DNA from: JAKAWM01 sp049966695
GTDB taxonomy: Bacteria > Actinomycetota > Acidimicrobiia > Acidimicrobiales > Palsa-688
Length of the DNA: 57,133 nucleotides
Direction: 5' to 3'
Assembly: GCA_049966695.1 (NCBI GenBank)
Contig: JBMFUG010000004.1
Location: forward strand, 1-57,133
Positions 25,801 to 34,337 of this stretch are shown here, piece by piece (within the stretch, counting starts at the first letter, position 1; the number at the start of each line of letters is the position of its first letter). Below the pieces are notes generated by a model that worked only from the letters and a program-made list of their open reading frames with translations, ran no database searches and was not told the origin of the DNA. The translations under genes and the position numbers were made by a program.

Positions 25801-26365
25801 GGCCGACGTCACCTGGGCGCGCCAACTAGGGGAGATGGGCTTGCACGCAGGGCTGGCTGCGGTGCTCGAGAGCCAGGGAGCGCCAGCTCGGCTTGCGGCC
25901 CGGGTCGCCCGCGTGGCGGCGTGCGCAGACGTGGGGCCGCTCGCACAACTCGCACGCCGAGCCAGTTGTGCGATGGCTGTTGCGTACCAAGCCGCGTCGA
26001 GCGTGGCCGACGCCCTCGGCCTGGCCGCCTTACAAGAGGCGCTCCGCCCTGGGCCGCGCGCTAGTCGGTGGGAGCGTGCGGAGCGCCACCTGCTGTCTGA
26101 TGAAGTGGTCACTATAAGGGTGGAGGCAGCGGCAGCAGCGCTACTTGCTTGGCCAGGAGAGCCCCCCGATGAAGCCGTCAGGCGTTGGCTGGGCGGCCAG
26201 CGCTCTGGCCATTGGAGGCGAGCCTGGCTGCTAGCCGCCGAGCTTGGAGCTCATGCGGACGGCGCAGGGGTGCCGAGCGAGGGCGGGGCGCGCCAACTCG
26301 CGCTCGTCTCGCTTGTCGTGCGTGCCGTGTCGGAGGCGGTGCGCTCAGGCCAGGGCGAGCACTAG
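22850..26365 (+). CDS. NAD-specific glutamate dehydrogenase, large type, N-terminally short
   Basis: Oxidative deamination of glutamate to 2-oxoglutarate. The catalytic core of the large bacterial NAD-GDH family is clear from residue about 300: LRFGRVARGGVRWSDR, VPTGAKGGF, DGDDPYLVVAPDKGTADFSD, DAFASGGKHGYDHKSLAIT and VGVGDMSGDVFGNGML. Total length is about 1170, against roughly 1500-1650 for the usual L-GDH, so much of the N-terminal region with ACT-like domains is missing. ATG 22856 is two codons inside TTG 22850. A 27-bp minisatellite inserts repeated EGRTPAGSP at residues about 758-783, between the catalytic and C-terminal domains. Confidence 0.92.
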   Translation: MVMSSVPAAWAEALGLRLRQLGVNDRVMKWQRAFLGAVPPGYAEETAVDDAVADLVGLDELAGLPGDDQSAGTGYLVLRPCQPGAAGDFRLRRLGHQRLELSALLPVLESFGLAVLEAVPWQLDMASEGLSVHVDDIGLRVRLEGGVGTSGGFSLEEDGLRLVEAVRAALEGRSEVSPLNHLVVATGLSWREVNLLSAYRCLRVLQDGPAALEHAEAMGRALVAFPSVAQAAVGLFAALLLAGADSSEQEARRRVEAEMAKVTDHDSYAALAELVALVEATVRTSWAQQAPTITLKTIWHGQLLGTFVWAPWFAGAHLRFGRVARGGVRWSDRWADMGREVTELVSAQVKKNSIIVPTGAKGGFALFHGQGSYDEGKQAYSAFINGLLDVTDNVVKGEVVHPARTNCRDGDDPYLVVAPDKGTADFSDLANEISLSRNFWLADAFASGGKHGYDHKSLAITAKGAWGAARRHFRALGIDPLAEPIRVVGVGDMSGDVFGNGMLQSATICLVAAFDHRHIFVDPDPSPKESFAERLRLSKLPASSWADYDLARASAGAGVYSRQAPVIDLSREARALLKLGNWPLQPPEVVRAILAAPVDMIYFGGIGTFVKAPDEADADIGDSANDEVRVPAGALRARVVVEGANLAMTQAARAAYARRGGRVNADFVDNAAGVALSDREVNIKMLLDLAVPAGLLDAAGREEALAAAQGEAVAAVLAQCDEGIVALDRAAASSAAELAAYGALLEDLAAPWRGVAPEGQTPAGSPEGRTPAGSPEGRTPAGSSRGLPAPASEVSGLDEAGYGPLDREAEALPGAEELAKRGVAGAGFSRPELAVLVAYARSELARSIEASPLPADQATRQLAQRYFPATLTNKFAHLVPSHRLYRQIISSELANEVVARMGGAWAHELAVEAGRPLWEVAAAYWAARGVLEAGDVLQELDRAGLSLAPEAETALRDAVGDGLGRLARFYLARPGTLSTGEVVEADVTWARQLGEMGLHAGLAAVLESQGAPARLAARVARVAACADVGPLAQLARRASCAMAVAYQAASSVADALGLAALQEALRPGPRASRWERAERHLLSDEVVTIRVEAAAAALLAWPGEPPDEAVRRWLGGQRSGHWRRAWLLAAELGAHADGAGVPSEGGARQLALVSLVVRAVSEAVRSGQGEH
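25121..25197 (+). repeat. 27-bp in-frame minisatellite in the glutamate dehydrogenase gene
   Basis: Three units beginning GAGGGCC(A/G)AACGCCAGCG lie head to tail (25121-25147, 25148-25174, 25175-25197 partial). They encode EGQTPAGSP, EGRTPAGSP and EGRTPAGSS. The unit length is a multiple of three, so copy changes keep the frame. Confidence 0.92.
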
Positions 26366-26376
26366 AAAGGGAGGCT

Positions 26377-26871
26377 GTGAAAATTGCCGTCGCCAACGAC
26401 CATGCGGGCTACGCCCTCAAAGTGGTGATAGCCGCTCACCTGCGTGACCAAGGCCACGAAGTGGAGGACCTGGGCGCGCACGGAGACAGCCCCGTCGATT
26501 ACCCGCCATTTTGCGCTGCGTGCGCCCGCGAAGTCGTCCGCGGGCATGTCGACCTGGGCATTGTCATCGGGGGGTCGGGCCAGGGCGAGCAGATGTCTGC
26601 CAACAAGGTCCACGGGGCACGGGCGGCACTTTGCCATGACGAGTACACGGCTCGTCTTGCCCGTCAGCACAACGACGCGAACGTGCTAGCCATGGGTGCT
26701 CGGATCCTGGCACCTGAGCTCGCTTGTGACGTAGTGGACGTGTTCGTTTCGGCAGCCTTCGAAGGGGGGCGCCACAAGGCGCGTTTGGACGAGATCCGCG
26801 TTATCGAAGCCGAAGAGTGCAAGGCCTGGGGCGCTGCTCACCCAGAGCTCTTCGGCCCCGGTGGAAGGTGA
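26377..26871 (+). CDS. rpiB: ribose-5-phosphate isomerase B
   Basis: Interconverts ribose-5-phosphate and ribulose-5-phosphate in the pentose phosphate pathway. The 164-residue product begins (M)KIAVANDHAGYALK, with the family's GSGQGEQMSANKVHGARAAL loop and HNDANVLAMGARIL. GTG 26377 is preceded by AAAGGGAGG; an open frame extends upstream only inside the GDH gene. Its stop overlaps the xseA start as GTGA. Confidence 0.93.
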   Translation: MKIAVANDHAGYALKVVIAAHLRDQGHEVEDLGAHGDSPVDYPPFCAACAREVVRGHVDLGIVIGGSGQGEQMSANKVHGARAALCHDEYTARLARQHNDANVLAMGARILAPELACDVVDVFVSAAFEGGRHKARLDEIRVIEAEECKAWGAAHPELFGPGGR

Positions 26872-28160
26872 CGCTGCCCCTGTGGTCTCCTGGCACCTCT
26901 GCTTCCGGCCCTGAGCGCCGGGACGAAGGCCCCCGCCGCCTCAGCCTGGTCCGCCTGGCTGGGGAGATCGCTCGCTCGCTGTCGGCGATAGGCAGGGTGG
27001 TTGTCGAGGGAGAGGTGCACCGCCCTCAGGTGTCCAAAGCTGGGTGGACCTACTTCACCCTGAGAGACAGGGCTGCCCAGGTGCCTGTGGTCTGCCCTGC
27101 CAGGGTTGCCAAGCGGTGCCGGGCGCACGATGGGCAACGCGCGACTGTTGTCGGTGCCCTCACTTGGGACAACAACCGGGGCCAGCTTGCCTTGGAAGCT
27201 GAAGAGGTGACCCCTGTTGGGGAGGGAGCTGTCGCAGCCATGATCGCCGAGACTAGGGCGAGGTTGGCCGCCGAGGGGTTGCTCGACCGGCCCCGGCGGC
27301 CCCTCCCGCTCCTGCCCCGCGTGATCGGCGTGCTGTGCGGGCAAGATGCCGCCGTCGAAAAAGACATCGAGTCTGTCGTAACAGCCCGGTTCCCTCACTA
27401 CCCTCTGGCAGTCGAAGAGACGCTGGTGGGCGGGCCGGGGGCTGCGCCAGCCATCACGGCGGCCTTGGCCCGTCTTGCGTCGCGCCCGGGGGTGGACGTC
27501 ATCATCTTGGCCAGAGGGGGCGGGGACGCGACCCAGCTCCTGCCTTGGAGCGACGAGGAGCTGTGCCGAGCGGTCGCCGCTTGCCCTGTCCCAGTCGTGT
27601 CGGCGATCGGCCATGAAGGGGACAGGCCACTGTGCGACGAGGTGGCGGACGTGCGCTGTGGCACGCCATCGATCGCCGCGCAGCTCGTAGTGCCAGAGCG
27701 TCGCCAGCTCGAGCAACAACTGGCAGAGCTCATGGACAGGGCGCGCTCTGCCTTGTTGCGTTCGTGGGGCCAACGACGCGAGGCTCTTCAGCGGGTCGCG
27801 GTGGAGCAGGCGCTGGCATCAGGCCTCGAGCGCGCTCGTGCCCAGGCGCAGCGAGCGCTTGAGCGCCTGTCGTGGGCACACCCAGCTCCGTTGCTGGCCG
27901 AGCGGCGCCGGCTGCTTGGCCGTTGCGATTGGCGGGCACCGATGCGCTCAAGGCTGGCGGCCAGCCGTGACCACCTTGTCGGCTTGCGCCACCAGGCTGA
28001 CGCACTGTCCCCCGAGCACGTGATCAGGCGCGGTTTTGCCGTGGTGCGCCTCATGGACGGCAGCGTTGTGCGAAATCCTTCGCAGGCAGCTCCGGGCGAG
28101 CTGCTGGAGCTGACAGTAGCCGAGGGCCGGCTGCTGGCCCGGGCTGAGGGGGGACAGTGA
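26868..28160 (+). CDS. xseA: exodeoxyribonuclease VII large subunit
   Basis: Catalytic subunit of exonuclease VII, which degrades single-stranded DNA. An N-terminal OB-fold (GRVVVEGEVHRPQVSKAGWT) is followed by the family core LARGGGDATQLLPWSDEELC and SAIGHEGDRPLCDEVADVRC, then a coiled helical region with many Arg and Glu residues. About 430 residues from GTG 26868, which overlaps the rpiB stop. The C-terminal HVIRRGFAVVRL is conserved. The small subunit gene follows with a GTGA overlap. Confidence 0.95.
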   Translation: MTLPLWSPGTSASGPERRDEGPRRLSLVRLAGEIARSLSAIGRVVVEGEVHRPQVSKAGWTYFTLRDRAAQVPVVCPARVAKRCRAHDGQRATVVGALTWDNNRGQLALEAEEVTPVGEGAVAAMIAETRARLAAEGLLDRPRRPLPLLPRVIGVLCGQDAAVEKDIESVVTARFPHYPLAVEETLVGGPGAAPAITAALARLASRPGVDVIILARGGGDATQLLPWSDEELCRAVAACPVPVVSAIGHEGDRPLCDEVADVRCGTPSIAAQLVVPERRQLEQQLAELMDRARSALLRSWGQRREALQRVAVEQALASGLERARAQAQRALERLSWAHPAPLLAERRRLLGRCDWRAPMRSRLAASRDHLVGLRHQADALSPEHVIRRGFAVVRLMDGSVVRNPSQAAPGELLELTVAEGRLLARAEGGQ

Positions 28161-28417
28161 CTGGGCACTTCGACGCCGAGCTGTGCGGCGCACCGGGACC
28201 GCTCGCTTCGCTCACTTTCGAGCAGATCCTGGGCCTGCTAGAGGCGGTCACAAACCGCTTGGCTAACGGGGAGCTAGGCATAGAGGCGGCTGCCGACCTC
28301 TACGAGCAGGCGGAGATCCTCCACGAAGCAGCCCAGGCTCGCCTAGCCGCGGTCGAGGCTCGCTTAGCGGGCTTGGGCCAACCACCCAGCACCGGCCAAC
28401 CACCCAGCACCGGCTAG
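28157..28417 (+). CDS. xseB: exodeoxyribonuclease VII small subunit
   Basis: XseB is a small helical protein that packs on the XseA coiled coil. The 86-residue product contains LTFEQILGLLEAVTNRLANG and LEIGI-type ELGIEAAADLYEQ, matching the family, where the usual text is LE-G-L-LE-A-LYE. GTG 28157 overlaps the xseA stop. The last 12 residues are a duplicated GQPPST motif from an 18-bp tandem repeat. The TAG stop lies in CTAG, shared with the stop of the convergent gene. Confidence 0.92.
   Translation: MTGHFDAELCGAPGPLASLTFEQILGLLEAVTNRLANGELGIEAAADLYEQAEILHEAAQARLAAVEARLAGLGQPPSTGQPPSTG
28378..28413. repeat. 18-bp perfect tandem duplication at the 3' end of xseB
   Basis: CCAACCACCCAGCACCGG occurs twice and encodes the doubled QPPSTG tail of XseB. 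Confidence 0.9.
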
Positions 28418-29718
28418 GTGCCCCAGCGGTACACGGTGCAGCGGTCGGCCAGGGTGCCCGGTGACCAGCGTCCCCACTGGCCGTTCATGGCCCGGCGAGT
28501 GGCCTCTGTCCAGGCCAGCACGTCGGGTCGGCTGACGCGGCGCACCACTTGGAGGATCCCGCCCTCGAACACCTTGTAGCCGGCCCATACGCCCGGGTAG
28601 TCCTTGGTCGAGCCCACTTCGGTGACGACGACAGGCCCGTAACGGTAGCAACGGTTGCGATGGCGGTGGCCGCAGCTTATGAAACAGTTGCCCTGGAGGC
28701 CGGCCTCGGCCAACAGGGCCACTAGGGCACGAGCTTCGCCAAAGGGCGTACCCGGGGGGTATACGGTCGGGAAGGGCCATTTCTCAGGGGGGTGGTGGAG
28801 GGCCAGCCACGCGGGTTTGGCGGCCTCGGCGGCCAAACGTACAACCTGGCGCGCTACCGAGAGGGGCAGCTGGCCACGGTGGTAGCGGGCCTCGGCGTGC
28901 GCGGTGTTGACGAGCACGAGCCTGATGCCTTCCAGGTCGCGAGCCCAGGGCTGCCAAGGCACTGTCAAGCCCTCTTGCGCCAACAGGGAACGCACGTTCA
29001 CCCGGGCGTTGTTATCGTGGTTGCCGAGCAGCGCTTCCACGGGGACTGGGCTGCTGGCGAGCAACCTCCCAGCGTCGCGGACCTCGGCCGGTGTTGCCCG
29101 GTTGGTGAGGTCGCCCTTGGCCACTATGAGCTCGGCGCCCCAGGCCGCGGCTTCTTCGAGGGCGGCGCGTAGCCCCCGGGCCGGGTAGGGTCCTGGTCTC
29201 GCAGCGCTTGGCTCAGAGGTCCCTGGCTCGTCGAGGTTTTCGCCGCACGGCTCTAGCGCGTCATGGATACGGCCCATCAGGCCAAAGCGGGCCTCGCCTA
29301 TGTGCATGTCGCTCACTGTGGCGAAACGGCTGAGCAGGCGCCCCTCAGGGGGCCTTAGGGTGCGCAGCCGGCCGGCTACAAAGCGCGCGACGCCGTCCGC
29401 ACGAGCCAGCACCTCATAAGAGCGCCCAGGGGCTAGCCCTTCGACCAGGACAGAGCCCGGGCCACCTGGGAGCTCGGGGTCTAGGAGGCGCCGGCCTCTC
29501 CAGTAACGATGGGCAAGTTCGTGAAGCGGCTGTCCCTTTTCCAAGACGGCTACAGCCTTGTCCAGTACAAGCTCAGCCTTGGGCGATGGTGCTGGACGGG
29601 ACAAAAAGTCCCCGACTTCTATCTCGAGGCCTGAAGCGGGCGACGCTCTCCAGGTCAACTGGGCTGAACAGTCGTCGACAGCGAAGACCTCAACAGGCCA
29701 GCCAGGCTCCCGGCTCAG
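28414..29718 (-). CDS. metallophosphoesterase (calcineurin-like) with N-terminal beta domain
   Basis: All metal-binding motifs of the calcineurin-like phosphoesterase family occur in order: SDMHIGE, KGDLTNR, GNHDNN, LHHPP and CGHRHRN. About 135 residues before them look like a fibronectin-type beta domain (DDCSAQLTWRASP). The substrate is unknown. The start is unclear: there is no ATG or GTG just downstream of the pepN stop, so candidates are CTG 29718, TTG 29658, or GTG 29826 deep inside pepN. It probably shares the pepN transcript. It is convergent with xseB, overlapping at the stop codons. Confidence 0.85.
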   Translation of the reverse strand: MSREPGWPVEVFAVDDCSAQLTWRASPASGLEIEVGDFLSRPAPSPKAELVLDKAVAVLEKGQPLHELAHRYWRGRRLLDPELPGGPGSVLVEGLAPGRSYEVLARADGVARFVAGRLRTLRPPEGRLLSRFATVSDMHIGEARFGLMGRIHDALEPCGENLDEPGTSEPSAARPGPYPARGLRAALEEAAAWGAELIVAKGDLTNRATPAEVRDAGRLLASSPVPVEALLGNHDNNARVNVRSLLAQEGLTVPWQPWARDLEGIRLVLVNTAHAEARYHRGQLPLSVARQVVRLAAEAAKPAWLALHHPPEKWPFPTVYPPGTPFGEARALVALLAEAGLQGNCFISCGHRHRNRCYRYGPVVVTEVGSTKDYPGVWAGYKVFEGGILQVVRRVSRPDVLAWTEATRRAMNGQWGRWSPGTLADRCTVYRWGT

Positions 29719-29722
29719 CTGT

Positions 29723-32299
29723 TCACGCGCTCCCGCTGAGAGCCGCCCGAAGCTGGCCAGCGACCCGCTGGCGGAGCGCGAGGTTGATATCGAGGCGTTC
29801 GCGTGCTTGGGCCACCTTGCGTTCACCCCTTGGCAAGGGGTGGGCGTCGAGCCAAGCGGAAACTCTGGCTCTGGTGCCCTCACCGGTACTGGCAAGCGCG
29901 GCCAGAGGCTCTAGCATCCGGTGCAAGCTGCCCGGGGGCCAGTGCTCGAGCATGGTGGCCCAGTTTGCTTCGATCGCCTCCCAGGCCAACGTGCAGCCCT
30001 CTCGGTGACCGAGCACGCCAGCCACCAGGTAGGGCGCGTCCTGAGTGCGGACGTCGTCCGACAAGGCGAGCTGGAGCGTCCTTTCGATGAGCTCCGGTTG
30101 GGAGAACTCGGCCAGGGCATGCAGGTAGCGCACCTCGTCTTGGGGGTTGGCCGAGCTCTTGTAGTGGGAGTAGAGGAGCTCCCACTCTTCGCCGCCACCG
30201 CCGGCCGCCACGACCTGTGCGACCGCGGTGGCGAGGTCGGGCGGCATCACCGAACGCCCTCGGTCGGCATCGTCCAGCCTCTGGCGTGCCTGTGCCCTCA
30301 CCTCTGGGTCGGCTCCGAGCGTCCCGAGCAGGTTGACCAAGCGCGCTCGCAAGCGGGCCAGCCTGGGGCCTTCAACTTGGGCAGCATCGGGGCCTCCCCA
30401 GCCGAGCTCGGCGAAGGTCGCCTGTGCCAGCTCGCGAGCAAAGGAGCGCAACGCTGGTAGCTCGTCAGCGTCCGCCACCAGTTCCAAGGTCCCCAGGGCG
30501 TTCGAGATGGCCCACCAAACGTCGGGGTCGCGCTCGGTGCGAAGGCGCGACCATAGCTGGACCGAGCCGCTCAGAGGCACGAGCCCGGCGACGGTCTCTG
30601 ACCATATGTCGCTGACCAGCCCGAGGCGCTCTCGGGCGTCGAGGTTGTAGAGGGCATCGTACAGCGCTTGGCGCAGGTCTTCGCTGTAGTGCACGCGGTA
30701 GACGCCCCAAGCACCTTCGTTGACCAGGAGCCACACTGGTTCGCCGGCCAAGGCGAGGGTAGCCGACTTGCTGTCGAAGAGAAGTTTTTTGTGCTCCAGG
30801 GCACCGTCTGCCGTCGCGTAGCGCAGCGTGACCGGTACCACCCAGCTTCGGTCTTCCGGGCTGCCTCGCAGCACGAAGTGGCGTTGTGAGAGCTGGATGC
30901 TCTTGTGGTCTCCCGACAGCTCCGCCGAGATGAGCGGGTGCCCCGGTTGGCTCACCCACGTCCCCATGGTCGCACTTACAGGTTCACCCGAGGCGGCCTC
31001 CAGGGCGTCCCAGAGGTCCGTGGTGGCCGTGTTGGCGTAGCGGTGCTTGTCCAGGTACAAGTTGATGCCCTGGCGGAAGGTGCTTTCGCCGAGGTAGCGC
31101 TCGATCATGCGCAGGACAGAGGCTCCCTTGTCGTAGGTGATCTCGTCGAACATGTCCTCGGCTTCCTCGGGCCGCCCAACGGGGTACTCGATCGCCCTCG
31201 TGGTGCGAAGGCCGTCGGTCGCTAGCGAGCGCGCCCGTTCTATGCCGAAAGAAGTCCATATTTCCCACTGCGGGTTGAAAGCGTCCGTGGTGAGCAGCTC
31301 CATGAACGTGGCGAAGGCTTCGTTCAGCCATATGCCTTCCCACCAACGCATGGTCACGAGGTCGCCGAACCACATGTGGGCGGTCTCGTGGGCGACCACC
31401 GAAACGACCCGCTGGCGCTCAGCTTGGGAGGAGCGTTCTGGGTCTACCAACAGGGCCGCCTCGCGGTAGGTGACGAGGCCCAGGTTTTCCATTGCCCCCG
31501 CAGCGAAGTCCGGTATGGCGACGTGGTCCAGCTTGTCGGCGGGGTAGGGCATTGCGAAGTAGTCCCGGAGGAAGGAAAGAGCGTGGACGGCTGCTCGCTC
31601 CGCCAGCTCCCGCAACGCTGCGCGCCCAGGCAGAGAGCCGACGCGCACGGGGACGTTGCCAACGTACTTGGGCGCAGTCAGCTCGAACGGCCCGATTACG
31701 ATAGCCACCAGGTAGGTGGACATTTTGATGGTGCGGGCGAAGGTCGTCCGGCGCTTGGCGTTGCCGAGCGGTTGGCTCGACACCTGCCGGGCGTTCGACA
31801 GCACTGTAAGGGCTTCGTCTGCGACGACAGTGATCCCGAACGTAGCCTTTAGGTCTGGCTCGTCCCAGCAAGGGAAGGCCCGCCTGGCTTCGGTGGCCTC
31901 AAATTGCGTAGCCGCTACCCAGCCGCTTTCCCCTTGAGGCGAGCGCCATTTGCTCCGGTAGAAGCCTCGCAGCAGTTCGTTCAGCTTTCCCGAAAAGCGC
32001 AGGTAAAGCTGCCAGTGCCCAGGCTCGATAGCAGACGGCAGGGAAAGGACGGCTTGCTCCTCTTCGGGGCGGTAAGACACCGTAGCGGTTAACGCCGGGG
32101 CACCTTCGCGCCCGAGGCGTGCCTCCGATATGTCCAGCTCGGCGGCGTTCAGGACCACTTCGCTCGTGGCCTGTACCACCCGTAAGTCGACCGTGGCTTC
32201 GCCCTTGAAGCTGGCGGCTTGTAAATCTGGCTCGAAGACAAGGGCATAGTGCTCGGGCAGGACGTCCCTGGGCAGTCGGTAGGAGGGGTGATCGCTCAC
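29723..32299 (-). CDS. pepN: aminopeptidase N (M1 family zinc metallopeptidase)
   Basis: Cytosolic aminopeptidase removing N-terminal residues from peptides. The exopeptidase motif GAMEN is at 268-272, the zinc site HETAH at 304-308 and the third ligand Glu327 in WLNEAF; the catalytic Tyr region follows in EDMFDEITYDKG. The length of 858 and the C-terminal ERAP1-like helical domain match actinobacterial PepN. ATG 32299 opens MSDHPSYRLPRDVLPEHYAL. The last bases overlap the possible start region of the phosphoesterase. Confidence 0.95.
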   Translation of the reverse strand: MSDHPSYRLPRDVLPEHYALVFEPDLQAASFKGEATVDLRVVQATSEVVLNAAELDISEARLGREGAPALTATVSYRPEEEQAVLSLPSAIEPGHWQLYLRFSGKLNELLRGFYRSKWRSPQGESGWVAATQFEATEARRAFPCWDEPDLKATFGITVVADEALTVLSNARQVSSQPLGNAKRRTTFARTIKMSTYLVAIVIGPFELTAPKYVGNVPVRVGSLPGRAALRELAERAAVHALSFLRDYFAMPYPADKLDHVAIPDFAAGAMENLGLVTYREAALLVDPERSSQAERQRVVSVVAHETAHMWFGDLVTMRWWEGIWLNEAFATFMELLTTDAFNPQWEIWTSFGIERARSLATDGLRTTRAIEYPVGRPEEAEDMFDEITYDKGASVLRMIERYLGESTFRQGINLYLDKHRYANTATTDLWDALEAASGEPVSATMGTWVSQPGHPLISAELSGDHKSIQLSQRHFVLRGSPEDRSWVVPVTLRYATADGALEHKKLLFDSKSATLALAGEPVWLLVNEGAWGVYRVHYSEDLRQALYDALYNLDARERLGLVSDIWSETVAGLVPLSGSVQLWSRLRTERDPDVWWAISNALGTLELVADADELPALRSFARELAQATFAELGWGGPDAAQVEGPRLARLRARLVNLLGTLGADPEVRAQARQRLDDADRGRSVMPPDLATAVAQVVAAGGGGEEWELLYSHYKSSANPQDEVRYLHALAEFSQPELIERTLQLALSDDVRTQDAPYLVAGVLGHREGCTLAWEAIEANWATMLEHWPPGSLHRMLEPLAALASTGEGTRARVSAWLDAHPLPRGERKVAQARERLDINLALRQRVAGQLRAALSGSA

Positions 32300-32318
32300 G
32301 CCGCTACCCTAACCCCCT

Positions 32319-33050
32319 TTAGCTCAGGTCGTCGTCTGGCGGGGGCAGGTACTCGAGGTCGAGGTCTGCCAAGTGCACCAAAGTGGAAGCCACCCAGGTC
32401 CCAAGCGATGCCAAGGTCGCCTCCGTGACGGCGCTCAGCTGACGGGTGGTCGCCGCCCGGGAGCGGGGGCCGTTAGCCAGGGCAGGGCTGGGAGCACCCC
32501 AAGCCGTCAAGGCCAGAGCGCCCGTCGCCGCGTCGTTTGCTGCGTTGCTCCTAGTCGGCTCGTCGAGAGCACCTTCGGCTGGCAGCCGGTAAGCGCCCTC
32601 GTAGGCGACTTCCACAGCGAACTCTGCTACAGCGCCGTCGTCTGAGAACGCTTCTTCGATGACGGGCGCCGAACGGCTGAGGGTGTCGCCTCCTATGTCG
32701 GGGCTCTCTGACGGTAAAACTGCCAGGATCTTGTCCAGGACAGGGCGCTTGGCCAGGCGCTGAGCCCGGAAGACTATTTCAATGCCTATTTCGGGCGTGT
32801 CTTCGACCGGCTCGCCCATGGCCATGCTCCGCCAGGCCGACTGGCTCCAGGTCGGCCAGTCGAGGCTGATATCGGCGCTAACCCGGGGCGGGTCGCCGTC
32901 GCCGGGCAAGCTGACGGACGTCTCCCAGACCACATCTCCGAGCAGGAGGTCAGACGTGAGGTGGTCGTCCTGCTCAGCCCCCTCCAACAGGTTCTGGTCA
33001 AGCGCTGCTCGCAGCGCTGCGACCGTATCTAGGAACAAATGGTCAAGCAT
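32319..33050 (-). CDS. conserved-looking protein of unknown function
   Basis: Acidic 243-residue protein without a signal peptide or membrane segment. The N-terminal part looks alpha/beta (MLDHLFLDTVAALRAALDQN; then DVVWETSVSLPGDGDPPRVS), and an Ala-rich stretch near 170-215 leads to an acidic tail LPPPDDDLS. I recognise no family. It lies 19 bases upstream of pepN on the same strand, so co-transcription is likely. ATG 33050 is the only reasonable start. Confidence 0.75.
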   Translation of the reverse strand: MLDHLFLDTVAALRAALDQNLLEGAEQDDHLTSDLLLGDVVWETSVSLPGDGDPPRVSADISLDWPTWSQSAWRSMAMGEPVEDTPEIGIEIVFRAQRLAKRPVLDKILAVLPSESPDIGGDTLSRSAPVIEEAFSDDGAVAEFAVEVAYEGAYRLPAEGALDEPTRSNAANDAATGALALTAWGAPSPALANGPRSRAATTRQLSAVTEATLASLGTWVASTLVHLADLDLEYLPPPDDDLS

Positions 33051-33243
33051 CTACCTCGGCCTCTACCCCGACAGTACATCAGGGTTCGGCACTAGGGGGG
33101 CTCACCGGGCCCGAAGACGAAAAAGGCCGTGTTCTAGCTGGTTTGCTTGCAGCTTGGCGTTGCTTTGCTCTCGGGCCGGCCCGCTGCCGCCCTCCCGGGA
33201 GGTGGGCACCGGCAGTGGCTCCTAGCGTGTGTAGCCTTTTGGT

Positions 33244-34320
33244 GTGGAACGCATTGGCCTGGTCGGCCTGCCCAACTCAGGCAAGTCAAGCCTGTTCAAC
33301 GCTCTGACAGGCGGTTCCTCGCTGGTGGCAAGCCACCCTTTTTCGACCACTGAGACGAGCGTCGGCGTCGCGTTGGTGCCGGACCATCGCCTGGACGCTC
33401 TTGCTGCGATGAGCATGTCACGCAAGGTGGTCCGCGCGGGGGTCGAGCTGGTGGACATCGCTGGCTTGGTGGCCGGGTCTTCAACAGGAGAGGGCCTGGG
33501 CAACAGGTTCCTGGCCGGCATCCGGGAGGCGGACGCCATCTGCCTGGTGCTCAGGGCTTTCGAGGACACCGCTGTGCCTGGTGGAGCGAGCCCGTTGGAT
33601 GACTTGGGGGTCCTAGAGCTGGAGCTGGTCCTGGCCGACCTGGCAAGTGCAGAGGCTCAACTGGAGCGCCGCCGTAAAGCAGCAAAGGCGGACCGTTCCC
33701 TCGAGGGCCAAGTGGCTGCGCTGGAGAGCGCCGAGCGCTTCCTGGCTGATGGAGTGCCCATTTACCGCAGTTCCCTGTCCGAAGAGGACAGGGCTGCTCT
33801 GAAGCCGTTCTTCTTGCTCACGAACAAGCCTGTCCTGGCGGTAGTCAACCTGGGAGAGGACGCTGTGGCTGAGCGCGACCGTGTGGTCAAGCCAGTGGCC
33901 GACGAGCTCGGGGGTTCGGCAGAAGTGCTAGGTGTGAGCGTGAAGCTCGAAGCAGAGGCTTCGCAGTTGGACGAGGCCGACCGAGCCGAGCTGCTGGAGG
34001 GCCTGGGCCTTGGCGAGGGCGCCCTCCCCAGAGTGGCCCGAGCAGCGTACCGTCTGCTTGGCCGGCGCACCTTTTTCACTACCGGCGAGAAGGAGAGCCG
34101 CGCCTGGACCTTCCGGGCTGGGGCGAAGGCACCCGAATGTGCCGGGGTCATCCACTCGGACCTACAGAGGGGGTTCATCAGGGCCGAGGTGGTCCACTGG
34201 GACGAGCTTTTGGCCCTGGGGTCCTGGGCGGCGGCTCGGGAAGCGGGCAAGCTACGTGTCGAGGGCAAGGACTACCAGGTTGCCGACGGTGACGTGCTTG
34301 AGATCCGTTTCAACGTCTGA
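33244..34320 (+). CDS. ychF: YchF/Obg-family ATPase with diverged motifs
   Basis: The overall layout is that of YchF: G domain with P-loop GLPNSGKSS (usual GLPNVGKST), G3 DIAGLVAG, coiled insertion, and a C-terminal TGS domain ending DGDVLEIRFNV. The NxxE-type base-recognition loop reads VNLGED, and the usual FPFCTIEPN switch is HPFSTTETS. Length 358 is normal. YchF binds ATP on ribosomes and is redox-responsive. The divergence may mean this is a lineage-specific version or a second paralogue. GTG 33244 is the start. Confidence 0.88.
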   Translation: MERIGLVGLPNSGKSSLFNALTGGSSLVASHPFSTTETSVGVALVPDHRLDALAAMSMSRKVVRAGVELVDIAGLVAGSSTGEGLGNRFLAGIREADAICLVLRAFEDTAVPGGASPLDDLGVLELELVLADLASAEAQLERRRKAAKADRSLEGQVAALESAERFLADGVPIYRSSLSEEDRAALKPFFLLTNKPVLAVVNLGEDAVAERDRVVKPVADELGGSAEVLGVSVKLEAEASQLDEADRAELLEGLGLGEGALPRVARAAYRLLGRRTFFTTGEKESRAWTFRAGAKAPECAGVIHSDLQRGFIRAEVVHWDELLALGSWAAAREAGKLRVEGKDYQVADGDVLEIRFNV

Positions 34321-34337
34321 GCCTGGCTGCGCGAGCT

